DNA of 19,294 bases from Thalassolituus sp. UBA674 (lineage in GTDB: Bacteria > Pseudomonadota > Gammaproteobacteria > Pseudomonadales > Oceanobacteraceae). The stretch covers positions 1 through 19,294 of the forward strand of contig DBNK01000008.1 in the NCBI GenBank assembly GCA_002298335.1, read 5' to 3'. The notes under the pieces were generated by a model. The model had not been told where the DNA came from and searched no databases. It saw only the letters and a program-made list of their open reading frames with translations. Positions 5,986 to 13,469 of this stretch are shown here, piece after piece; within the stretch, counting starts at the first letter, position 1, and each line of letters starts with the position of its first letter. The position numbers were made by a program, and so were the translations under genes.

Positions 5986-7323
5986 ATGTCCACCCCGTCC
6001 AACGCCCCCAAAGTTGGCTTTGTTTCACTCGGCTGCCCGAAGGCATTGGTCGATTCCGAGCGCATTCTGACCCAGCTGCGCACCGAAGGTTATCAGGTGG
6101 TCCCCACCTACGAAGACGCTGATGTGGTGGTGGTCAACACCTGCGGTTTTATCGATACCGCCAAGGCCGAATCGCTGGACGCTATTGGCGAGGCCATCGC
6201 CGAGAACGGTCGCGTTATCGTCACCGGTTGCATGGGCGTCGAAGAAAGCGCGATCCGTGACGTGCACCCGAGTGTGCTCGCCGTCACCGGTCCTCAGCAG
6301 TATGAGCAGGTAGTCAATGCGGTGCATGAAGTCGTGCCACCGAAACAGGATCACAATCCGCTGATCGACCTGGTACCGCCACAGGGCGTCAAGCTGACTC
6401 CCCGCCATTATGCCTACCTGAAGATTTCCGAGGGCTGCAACCACAGCTGCAGCTTCTGCATCATCCCATCCATGCGCGGCAAGCTGGTCAGCCGTCCGGT
6501 GGGTGAAGTGCTGAGCGAAGCCGAGCGTCTGGCCAAAGCCGGTGTCAAGGAGGTGCTAGTCATCTCCCAGGACACCAGCGCCTATGGTGTCGACATCAAG
6601 TACCGCACCGGCTTCTGGAACGGTCGCCCGGTCAAGTCGCGCATGACCGAAATGTGCGAAGCGCTCAGTGAACTGGGTATCTGGGTGCGTCTGCACTACG
6701 TCTACCCGTACCCGCACGTGGATGAGCTGATCCCGCTGATGGCCGAGGGCAAGATCCTGCCGTATCTGGACATCCCCTTCCAGCACGCCAGCCCACGTGT
6801 GCTGAAAATGATGAAGCGCCCGGCCCATGCAGAAAACACGCTGGAACGCATCAAAAAATGGCGTGAGATCTGCCCGGAACTGGTGATCCGCTCCACCTTT
6901 GTGGTTGGCTTCCCCGGTGAAACCGAAGAAGACTTCCAGATCCTGCTCGACTGGCTGGAAGAAGCCGAACTCGACCGCGTCGGCTGCTTCAAATACAGCC
7001 CGGTTGAAGGTGCCAAAGCCAACGACCTGCCAGACCATATTCCGGAAGACATTCAGCAGGAGCGCCACGACCGCTTTATGGAGAAAGCGCAGGAAATCAG
7101 TACGCGTAAACTGGCGCGCCGCATCGGTCAGCGTCTGACCGTACTGATTGATGAGGTCGATGAAGAAGGCGCTATTGGCCGTATTTACGCCGATGCACCC
7201 AACATCGACGGCATGGTCTACCTGAACGAGTTCTTCGACTGTGAACCGGGTGATCTGATCGACGTTGAGATTGAACATTCGGATGAATACGATCTGTGGG
7301 GAACACCGGTCGCTCAGGCATAA
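5986..7323 (+). CDS. rimO: Ribosomal protein S12 methylthiotransferase RimO
   Basis: This radical-SAM enzyme adds a methylthio group to the conserved Asp of ribosomal protein S12. It has 445 residues (E. coli RimO 441). The N-terminal UPF0004 domain supplies three Cys for the second 4Fe-4S cluster (C17, C53, C82). The radical-SAM motif CNHSCSFC gives C151, C155 and C158. A C-terminal TRAM domain covers about residues 375-445. I chose ATG 5986, with GAGGT at 5976-5980; an upstream frame extension to 5956 lacks support. The start MST-PSNAPKVGFVSLGCPKAL and much of the first half resemble Pseudomonas RimO. Lysine codon choice changes inside the gene: 9 AAG to 3 AAA before about 6780, then 1 AAG to 7 AAA after it. 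The product should be fully functional. Confidence 0.97.
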   Translation: MSTPSNAPKVGFVSLGCPKALVDSERILTQLRTEGYQVVPTYEDADVVVVNTCGFIDTAKAESLDAIGEAIAENGRVIVTGCMGVEESAIRDVHPSVLAVTGPQQYEQVVNAVHEVVPPKQDHNPLIDLVPPQGVKLTPRHYAYLKISEGCNHSCSFCIIPSMRGKLVSRPVGEVLSEAERLAKAGVKEVLVISQDTSAYGVDIKYRTGFWNGRPVKSRMTEMCEALSELGIWVRLHYVYPYPHVDELIPLMAEGKILPYLDIPFQHASPRVLKMMKRPAHAENTLERIKKWREICPELVIRSTFVVGFPGETEEDFQILLDWLEEAELDRVGCFKYSPVEGAKANDLPDHIPEDIQQERHDRFMEKAQEISTRKLARRIGQRLTVLIDEVDEEGAIGRIYADAPNIDGMVYLNEFFDCEPGDLIDVEIEHSDEYDLWGTPVAQA

Positions 7324-7336
7324 ATTTTCATCTGAT

Positions 7337-7358
7337 GGCTCCCGGGCTTCCGGGAGCC
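7337..7358 (+). terminator. Strong hairpin after rimO, possible terminator
   Basis: GGCTCCCGG (7337-7345) pairs perfectly with CCGGGAGCC (7350-7358) around a 4-nt loop, 13 bp after the rimO stop. The stem is very stable, but the following sequence is C-rich rather than T-rich. It is either an imperfect terminator or an mRNA 3'-end stabiliser. Confidence 0.55.
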
Positions 7359-7442
7359 GCCTTCCCGCGCGCCAGCGGCCTTCCGTCCCCGTTTCCAAGA
7401 AACACTGTCCCATTTCCCTGCGTACTATCCCCTCACCGGCAC

Positions 7443-7472
7443 CTTGAAAAATCCTGCGTCTCCCCTCATTTA
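7443..7472 (+). promoter_or_regulatory. Likely sigma-32 (RpoH) heat-shock promoter of the Lon-like gene
   Basis: CTTGAA (7443-7448) and CCTCATTTA (7464-7472) are separated by 15 bp. The sigma-32 consensus in enterobacteria is CTTGAA, 13-17 bp, CCCCATnTA, so the -35 is perfect and the -10 has one mismatch. The start would fall near 7480, giving a leader of about 35 nt. E. coli lon is a known RpoH gene. A sigma-70 reading (TTGAAA with TTTAAT, 19 bp) is poorer. Confidence 0.65.
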
Positions 7473-7513
7473 ATCTGTAGCTCACTAACACACAAAAAAG
7501 CGCAGCACAGGTT

Positions 7514-9895
7514 ATGACTGACAACGAACACGAATTTATCAGCCGCGAGGATATTGCCTCCGGTGTCGCCGTGGCCGACGAGATTCTGCCGGACCGTCTG
7601 CATATTATTCCGGTTAACGGCCGCCCTCTTTTTCCCGGGCAGGTACAACCCATTATTCTGGAAGCCGACCTGTGGAAAAAAACCTTGCAGCGCGTGGCGA
7701 AGACCGAACACCATCTGATCGGTATCAGTTTTGTCGATGACAAACAGCCGTCTGAAGTACCGGACGTCAACCGCATACCATTGATTGGTTGCGTCGCACG
7801 GGTGCACAAAACCACCGCAGAAGATGGCCGCATCCAGTGTATTGTTCAGGGCATCCGCCGCTTCCGTATTGTCGACTGGGTTAATCACGAACCACCCATG
7901 CTGGCGCGGGTACAATACCCACGTGCCAGCGGCGAATTCAATGATGAAATCAAGGCCTACGCACTGGCTATCATCAACGCCATCAAAGAGCTGGTGACCA
8001 TTAATCCGCTCTATTCCGAAGAGCTGAAACTCTACCTCAACCGTTTCAGCCCTAACGATCCCTCACCACTGGCGGATTTCGGCGCAGCACTGACCACAGC
8101 AGACGGAAAATCCCTGCAGAACATCCTTGATACCCTGCCCCTGCTGCCACGTATGGAGCGGGTACTGGCGCTGCTGAAAAAAGAACTGGAAGTGGCGCGC
8201 CTGCAGGTGGAAATCAATGACTCCGTCAATGCGAGCATGAGTGAACACCAGCGCAAATTCTTCCTGCGTGAACAGCTGAAAACCATCCAGAAAGAACTGG
8301 GGCTGGAGAAGGATGACAAGACCGCTGACATCGAAGAGTTTGAACAGCGCCTGGAAGGAAAAACCCTGCCGGAAGCCGCCCGCAAACGCTTTGACGAGGA
8401 ACTGCGCAAATTCTCCCTGCTCGAATCCGGCTCGGCGGAATTCAACGTCTCCCGTAATTACCTCGACTGGCTCACCAGTGTGCCCTGGGGCGTGATGTCG
8501 GACGATATTTTTGATCTGAAACAGGCACGCGCCACGCTGGATGCTCACCATGCGGGACTCGAAGATGTGAAAGAGCGCATCATGGAATTCCTGGCGGTGG
8601 GTACTTACCGCAAGGATATTTCCGGTTCTATCCTGCTGCTGGTCGGCCCTCCGGGTGTCGGTAAAACCTCCATCGGCCGCTCCATTGCTGATGCCCTCGG
8701 GCGCAAGTTCTACCGCTTCAGTGTCGGCGGTATGCGCGATGAGGCCGAGATCAAAGGCCATCGCCGTACCTACATCGGCGCTATGCCCGGCAAGCTGATT
8801 CAGGCGCTAAAAGACGTGGATGTCGCCAACCCGGTCATCATGCTGGATGAAATCGACAAGATGGGTACGTCCTATCAGGGCGACCCAGCCTCAGCCTTAC
8901 TGGAGGTGCTGGACCCGGAGCAGAACCGCGAATTTATGGATCACTATCTGGACGTACGGGTAGACCTGTCTAAGGTGTTATTTATCTGTACCGCCAACCA
9001 ACTGGACTCCATCCCTGGTCCGTTACGTGACCGTATGGATATTATCCGTCTGTCCGGTTACATCGCGGAAGAAAAGCTCGCCATCGCCCGCGACCACCTC
9101 TGGCCACGGGTACTGGAACGGCATGGTCTGAAAAAATCGCAGATTAAAATCAGCGATGCCACGCTGAAAAAAGTGATCGAAGGCTACGCCAGAGAATCCG
9201 GCGTACGTGGTCTGGAAAAACTGCTCGCCCGGATTGCGCGCAAAGCCGTGGTTAAAATTCTGGAAAATCCGGATGACAAGATCTCCGTTACCGGTCAGTC
9301 ACTGGAGGGTTATCTGGGCGCTCCCGTGTTCCGTCCGGAACGTATTATCCGCGGCACTGGGGTAGTCACCGGATTGGCCTGGACCTCCATGGGGGGGGCG
9401 ACCCTGCCCGTAGAAGCCACCGTTGTGCACCATCAGAACCGGGGGTTCCGCCTCACGGGCAAACTCGGCGATGTGATGAAAGAATCCGCCGAAATTGCTT
9501 ACAGCTACATCGCCGGACATGCCGCACAGTACGGTGGTGACAGCGACTGGTTCAACCAGAAATTCCTGCACCTGCACGTACCGGAAGGCGCCACACCGAA
9601 AGATGGCCCGAGCGCGGGTGTCACTATCACCACGGCGCTGATCTCGCTGATGCTGAACAAGCGCATCCGTCGACCACTGGCCATGACGGGCGAACTGACT
9701 CTGACCGGGCAGGTTTTACCTGTGGGCGGCATCCGCGAGAAAGTCATCGCCGCACGGCGTTCAAAGATCATGGAAGTGATTCTGCCGGAAGCCAACCGCA
9801 GTGATTTTGAGGAACTGCCGGAGCATGTGCGTAAGGGCATGACCGCGCACTTTGCGCGGCATTACGATGATGTGTTTAAGGTGGTGTTTGAATAG
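7514..9895 (+). CDS. AsrA-like Lon protease (second Lon type)
   Basis: This ATP-dependent AAA+ serine protease of 793 residues has the Lon domain order. The N-terminal substrate domain is about 25-220 and the coiled-coil linker about 225-300. The AAA+ module has Walker A GPPGVGKT at 378-385 and Walker B VIMLDEID at 441-448. The C-terminal protease has catalytic Ser700 in PKDGPSAG and Lys743 in REKVIAA. The start MTDNEHEF and the NGRPLFPGQVQPIILE segment differ from housekeeping Lon and resemble P. aeruginosa PA0779 (AsrA, aminoglycoside-induced stress protease) as I remember it. Role: degradation of misfolded and regulatory proteins in the cytoplasm, probably under stress. A sigma-32-type promoter lies just upstream. 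The Shine-Dalgarno is poor (AGG only 2 nt from ATG), though the start matches the family. An eight-G run at 9391-9398 codes for the conserved MGGA segment. Confidence 0.95.
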   Translation: MTDNEHEFISREDIASGVAVADEILPDRLHIIPVNGRPLFPGQVQPIILEADLWKKTLQRVAKTEHHLIGISFVDDKQPSEVPDVNRIPLIGCVARVHKTTAEDGRIQCIVQGIRRFRIVDWVNHEPPMLARVQYPRASGEFNDEIKAYALAIINAIKELVTINPLYSEELKLYLNRFSPNDPSPLADFGAALTTADGKSLQNILDTLPLLPRMERVLALLKKELEVARLQVEINDSVNASMSEHQRKFFLREQLKTIQKELGLEKDDKTADIEEFEQRLEGKTLPEAARKRFDEELRKFSLLESGSAEFNVSRNYLDWLTSVPWGVMSDDIFDLKQARATLDAHHAGLEDVKERIMEFLAVGTYRKDISGSILLLVGPPGVGKTSIGRSIADALGRKFYRFSVGGMRDEAEIKGHRRTYIGAMPGKLIQALKDVDVANPVIMLDEIDKMGTSYQGDPASALLEVLDPEQNREFMDHYLDVRVDLSKVLFICTANQLDSIPGPLRDRMDIIRLSGYIAEEKLAIARDHLWPRVLERHGLKKSQIKISDATLKKVIEGYARESGVRGLEKLLARIARKAVVKILENPDDKISVTGQSLEGYLGAPVFRPERIIRGTGVVTGLAWTSMGGATLPVEATVVHHQNRGFRLTGKLGDVMKESAEIAYSYIAGHAAQYGGDSDWFNQKFLHLHVPEGATPKDGPSAGVTITTALISLMLNKRIRRPLAMTGELTLTGQVLPVGGIREKVIAARRSKIMEVILPEANRSDFEELPEHVRKGMTAHFARHYDDVFKVVFE

Positions 9896-9922
9896 CCCAT
9901 CGAATGAGCGGCGGTGTTCTTT

Positions 9923-9939
9923 GCGGCACGATGTGCCGC
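9923..9939. terminator. Hairpin between convergent lon-like and DyP genes
   Basis: GCGGCAC (9923-9929) and GTGCCGC (9933-9939) form a perfect 7-bp inverted repeat with a 3-nt loop. A pyrimidine-rich TCCCCTTTC follows on the plus strand. It lies 27 bp after the lon-like stop and 93 bp from the end of the convergent peroxidase gene, so it may terminate the lon-like transcript. Confidence 0.45.
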
Positions 9940-10032
9940 TCCCCTTTCAGGAATAATCAATCCGGTACCGGGGCCTGAATGTCCCGTTCAGACTATGGAA
10001 ATAAACCACCAGATCGTCCGGAAGTCTTATCG

Positions 10033-10923
10033 TCACCCCGCCAGCATGGCCTCCAGATCCGGCTGCGACGGCATAAACCAGTACGATCCGGTGTGCGCAT
10101 CACTCCAGCGCATCATGGCATCAATGACGCCATCACCCTTACCCAGCATACTGTCGATCAGGTGTTCAAAGCGGGTCTGCTCACACGACAGCGCCATAAA
10201 ATACAGGCCTTTGTCTGTGGCATCACCGTACGGCGTGCCGCGACGGTAAATCTTCATGGGCACATCATCCACGTCGATATCCGTACGGGCGACGTGCGAG
10301 TCCGGTGGCATTTTTGCCCCTTCCATCTCAATGTTGGTGTCTTTGGTCCGACCCATGACATTTTCCTGAGCGGTGACACTGAGGTCGAGAAATTCCCGCA
10401 AGTGATGTGTCCATTTCTGGCCGATCACATAGGAACCTCCGGCGCCGGTTTCTCCTTCCGGTACCAGTGCCGCCTTAACCCGCTTGTCTCCGGTCGGATT
10501 TCCGGTGCCATCGACAAAACCAGTGAGAATACGCGCGTCCCGGGTTTTATAGCCGCTCAGATCCAATACGGTGTCCGCTACCTTAGCCATGGCCTCACCG
10601 ACCTGCACCACCGCCTGCATCACGTCGCCACGGTCTTCACCATGAACCCAGATAAACAGATCGGTCTGCGTACCGGGCATACGATGGCCTTCGGCCGAAG
10701 ATTGTGTGGTGAAATCGCGTAATTGAGCAGGACGCCAGGCGGGTTGCAGCAGATCCCAGCAGGCGGAACCGAAGGCGACGGCAATAAAAGCCCCGTCCAC
10801 AGGGGTTACCGCCGATTTCAACGCACTGCGCAGTTCGGCGAGAGAAGCCGTTTTAAGCCGGTATTCCAGGTATTGTGAGCTGCGGCCGGGCTCTGCAAAC
10901 AGCCCGGGTTGAAAGGTGGTCAT
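10033..10923 (-). CDS. DyP-type heme peroxidase (YfeX-like)
   Basis: This dye-decolourising-type peroxidase of 296 residues has the ferredoxin-like two-domain fold and uses H2O2 to oxidise substrates. The diagnostic GxxDG motif is GFVDG at 135-139 (catalytic Asp138). The proximal heme ligand is His210 (DSHVARTD). The distal Arg is Arg227 in IYRRGTPYG. GGSYV, QKWTHHL and IGRTKD-type segments match the E. coli YfeX group. I chose ATG 10923 because AGGA lies about 9 nt upstream; an in-frame start at 10947 has none. There is no Sec or Tat signal, so the enzyme is cytoplasmic. The C-terminus stops just after the fold, without an encapsulin-targeting tail, and no encapsulin gene is in the window. 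It probably has its own promoter. YfeX-type enzymes act on porphyrinogens or dyes in vitro; the physiological substrate is uncertain. Confidence 0.94.
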   Translation of the reverse strand: MTTFQPGLFAEPGRSSQYLEYRLKTASLAELRSALKSAVTPVDGAFIAVAFGSACWDLLQPAWRPAQLRDFTTQSSAEGHRMPGTQTDLFIWVHGEDRGDVMQAVVQVGEAMAKVADTVLDLSGYKTRDARILTGFVDGTGNPTGDKRVKAALVPEGETGAGGSYVIGQKWTHHLREFLDLSVTAQENVMGRTKDTNIEMEGAKMPPDSHVARTDIDVDDVPMKIYRRGTPYGDATDKGLYFMALSCEQTRFEHLIDSMLGKGDGVIDAMMRWSDAHTGSYWFMPSQPDLEAMLAG

Positions 10924-10956
10924 GGTGCGTGTCCTGTTATCTGACAATGCACCCTA

Positions 10957-10984
10957 TTTTTATGTAAGGCACCGACACTGTCCA
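10957..10984 (-). promoter_or_regulatory. Possible sigma-70 promoter of the DyP gene
   Basis: On the minus strand TGGACA (10984-10979, 5/6) and TAAAAA (10962-10957, 4/6) are 16 bp apart. The start would be near 10950, about 27 nt before the ATG. No terminator was seen after the upstream cyclic-di-GMP gene, so read-through is also possible. Confidence 0.4.
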
Positions 10985-11033
10985 GACCGAATGACCACAG
11001 CTGCGACCCGCATCCGTATTCGTCCCTGCGCAA

Positions 11034-13469
11034 TCAGGAAGAAGCCCCATGTTGTTGGCGGACCGCTTCCAGTTTTTTGTAATACTCACCAACCCAGGTA
11101 ACAAATGCCTTCAGCGGCCGGGCTTCGCTGTAATAAAAACCCTGCACACAGTCACAGCCCATATCTTCCAGTATGGTGAGCTGACTCAGATTTTCGACAC
11201 CTTCGGCAGTCACTTCCAGGCCCAGCACATTACAGAGTGCCAGTATCGCGCGACAGATTTCTTTGTCACTTTCACTACTGGGCAGGTCAGCAATAAAACC
11301 GCGGTCAATTTTTACCCGGTCAAAAGGAAGATGTTTGAGACGGCTGAGGGATGAATAGCCGGTGCCGAAATCATCCAGCGCAAACTTGATACCCAGTTCT
11401 CTCAGGCTATCCAACTGTGCCCTTGCCCGGTCATTATTCTGGATGGCGGTTTCGGTAACTTCCAGCTCCAGTAAACCGGGATCCACACCGTAACGGTGAA
11501 TCAGCCCTGAGACCACATCGGGAAAGTTCCTGTCTGTCAGCTGGCGGGTGGATACGTTGATGGAAATAACAATATCCGTATACCCCATTGCCTGAAATTC
11601 ATTCAGTGCCCTGCAGCAATCTTCAATCACTTTATATCCCAGTTCCAGAATCAGGTTGCTCTGCTCGGCAATCGGAATAAAACGCTCAGGAGATACATTC
11701 CCCAGTACCGGGTGATGCCAGCGTGACAAGGCTTCTGCACCGTATACTTTACCGCGCAGAATATCGACCAGCGGCTGAAAATACACGTGGATTTCATTGC
11801 GCCGCAGAGCGTGTTTCATCTGCCGCTCCAGTTCCAGTTTTTCCCGTGATTCTTCAGCCAGTTTACTGTCGTAAAAACAGTAACAGTTTTTATTGAGATT
11901 TTTCGCCTGGAACAGTGCGGTATCTGCTGCGGAGATGAGGTTGTCGGCCCCCTCCAGAACTTCATTGGAAACCGCAATACCGATGCTGGCCGAGACCTGA
12001 ACCAACTCACGAGACAACTGGATCGGCTGATGAATCTCATACAACAGCTTTTCAGCCATACGTTTCAGACCATCAATGCTTTCCACTTCGCGCACCAGAA
12101 TGACAAACTCATCGCCGCCAATACGCGTCACCACATCCGAGACCCGCACAGACATGGTCAGACGGTCTGCAACGACCTTCAGCAGGGTGTCACCTTCACC
12201 GTGGCCAAGTGTATCGTTGATCACTTTGAATCCATCGAGGTCGATATACATGACCGCAACTTCAGCATCTTTAACGTTACGGCGGCGCAGAACATCGCTC
12301 AGCTGTTGTTCCAGATAGACACGGTTACCAATGCCTGTCATGGAATCTGTGTATGCCATCCGGGCCAGATGTTTTTCCGCCCGGCGTAACTTCTCAATAT
12401 CAGAGATGGTAAACACAAAATTAATGATTTTTTTGTCGTCATTAAAAACAGCAGAGATATGTTCCCAGGCCGAAAAACGCTTGCCGTTTTTACGGTTACA
12501 GCCGATTTCACCACTCCAGAATTTTTTATCCTTCTCCATCAACTTGGGGTAGAAATGATCGGTATGACGGCGGGCATGCAGGAATTCATCGGGATCCCGT
12601 CCAAGAACTTCATCCGAGCGGTAACCGGTGACATCGGTAAAGGCCGGATTCACCGAAATAATCCGGCGTTGTGGGTCAGTGATGATGATGGCTTCTGACG
12701 TCGATTCAAATACGGCATTGGCCTGCCGCAATTTTTCTTCCCGACGGTAGGAATCCTCAACGTTGCGGATCACACCAACCAGACGTTTATTGCCACTGGT
12801 ACTGTGGAAGGTAGAAGCAAATAATTCGCAGTGCTGATACGCATCACCGTTCTTCATCCGCACCCGGCGCTGAATCTGACTGCAGCTGGCCAGGTCATCA
12901 TTCACCAGGTGAAGGTCCTCCGGATGAATCCGCTTCAGTAACTCATCCAGGCTGTAGACCACTATTTTTGACTGGTGGGACAGGTCGATATCACTGTTAT
13001 CTGCACTGCTGCCGGGTGACCATTCCCAGATATCCATTTCTGCCGATTCCAGCGCCATACGCAGACGCTGGTCTGAATAGCGCAGTTCTTTATTGGCCTG
13101 GTGACGTGCCAGCGCCACCTGAATCGCCGCATCCATTTCTTTGCGTTCAAAGGGTTTTACGATGTATCCGTATGGCAGCGATTTGGCGGCCTGTTCAACA
13201 ATGGATGTATCTGAATAGGCGGTCAGAAAAATAACCGGAATGCCGAATTCCCGCTCAATAATTTCTGCGGCCTCCGTTCCCAGCATCTCGGTTTTCAGAT
13301 GGATATCCATAAGCACCAGATCCGGTTTCAGTGCCGCCGTCCGGGTCACAGACTCCTCTGCGGAAGCCACGGTATCCACGACCTCATAGTCCAGGTCGAT
13401 GAGTGTCATTTTCAGATCCAGCGCGGTGATGCGCTCGTCTTCAGTGACCAATATTCTGATCGGTGGCAT
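11034..13469 (-). CDS. Response regulator with REC-PAS-PAS-GGDEF-EAL: cyclic-di-GMP turnover protein
   Basis: This is an 811-residue cytoplasmic regulator. The REC domain (1-125) has the acidic pocket D11/E12, phospho-acceptor Asp55 (LVLMDIHL), Thr83 and Lys105. One PAS-like domain is at about 130-245. A clear PAS at 250-360 contains the TGYRSDEVLGR segment. The GGDEF domain at 370-535 has an intact GGDEF (451-455) and the inhibitory site RxxD (R442-D445), five residues before it. The EAL domain at 550-800 keeps EAL (579-581), TE (E673), DDFGTGYSSL (D699, D700), the VKID segment, EGVE and QGF, so both synthase and phosphodiesterase look competent on paper. Its start overlaps the kinase stop (TAATG), with AAAGGAA as ribosome binding site. 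The kinase is thus the likely phosphodonor. The net output direction cannot be read from sequence. Confidence 0.95.
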   Translation of the reverse strand: MPPIRILVTEDERITALDLKMTLIDLDYEVVDTVASAEESVTRTAALKPDLVLMDIHLKTEMLGTEAAEIIEREFGIPVIFLTAYSDTSIVEQAAKSLPYGYIVKPFERKEMDAAIQVALARHQANKELRYSDQRLRMALESAEMDIWEWSPGSSADNSDIDLSHQSKIVVYSLDELLKRIHPEDLHLVNDDLASCSQIQRRVRMKNGDAYQHCELFASTFHSTSGNKRLVGVIRNVEDSYRREEKLRQANAVFESTSEAIIITDPQRRIISVNPAFTDVTGYRSDEVLGRDPDEFLHARRHTDHFYPKLMEKDKKFWSGEIGCNRKNGKRFSAWEHISAVFNDDKKIINFVFTISDIEKLRRAEKHLARMAYTDSMTGIGNRVYLEQQLSDVLRRRNVKDAEVAVMYIDLDGFKVINDTLGHGEGDTLLKVVADRLTMSVRVSDVVTRIGGDEFVILVREVESIDGLKRMAEKLLYEIHQPIQLSRELVQVSASIGIAVSNEVLEGADNLISAADTALFQAKNLNKNCYCFYDSKLAEESREKLELERQMKHALRRNEIHVYFQPLVDILRGKVYGAEALSRWHHPVLGNVSPERFIPIAEQSNLILELGYKVIEDCCRALNEFQAMGYTDIVISINVSTRQLTDRNFPDVVSGLIHRYGVDPGLLELEVTETAIQNNDRARAQLDSLRELGIKFALDDFGTGYSSLSRLKHLPFDRVKIDRGFIADLPSSESDKEICRAILALCNVLGLEVTAEGVENLSQLTILEDMGCDCVQGFYYSEARPLKAFVTWVGEYYKKLEAVRQQHGASS

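Noticed and set aside
6556..7833. 425-codon minus-strand frame across the rimO/lon junction
   Set aside because: It overlaps two certain genes and their promoter region, and its translation shows no recognisable domain.
9962..9971. CCGGTACCGG 10-bp palindrome between the lon-like and DyP genes
   Set aside because: It is a short GC palindrome in a convergent spacer, with no sign of function.
10033..10923. Encapsulin cargo role for the DyP peroxidase
   Set aside because: There is no C-terminal targeting extension after the fold and no encapsulin gene in the window.
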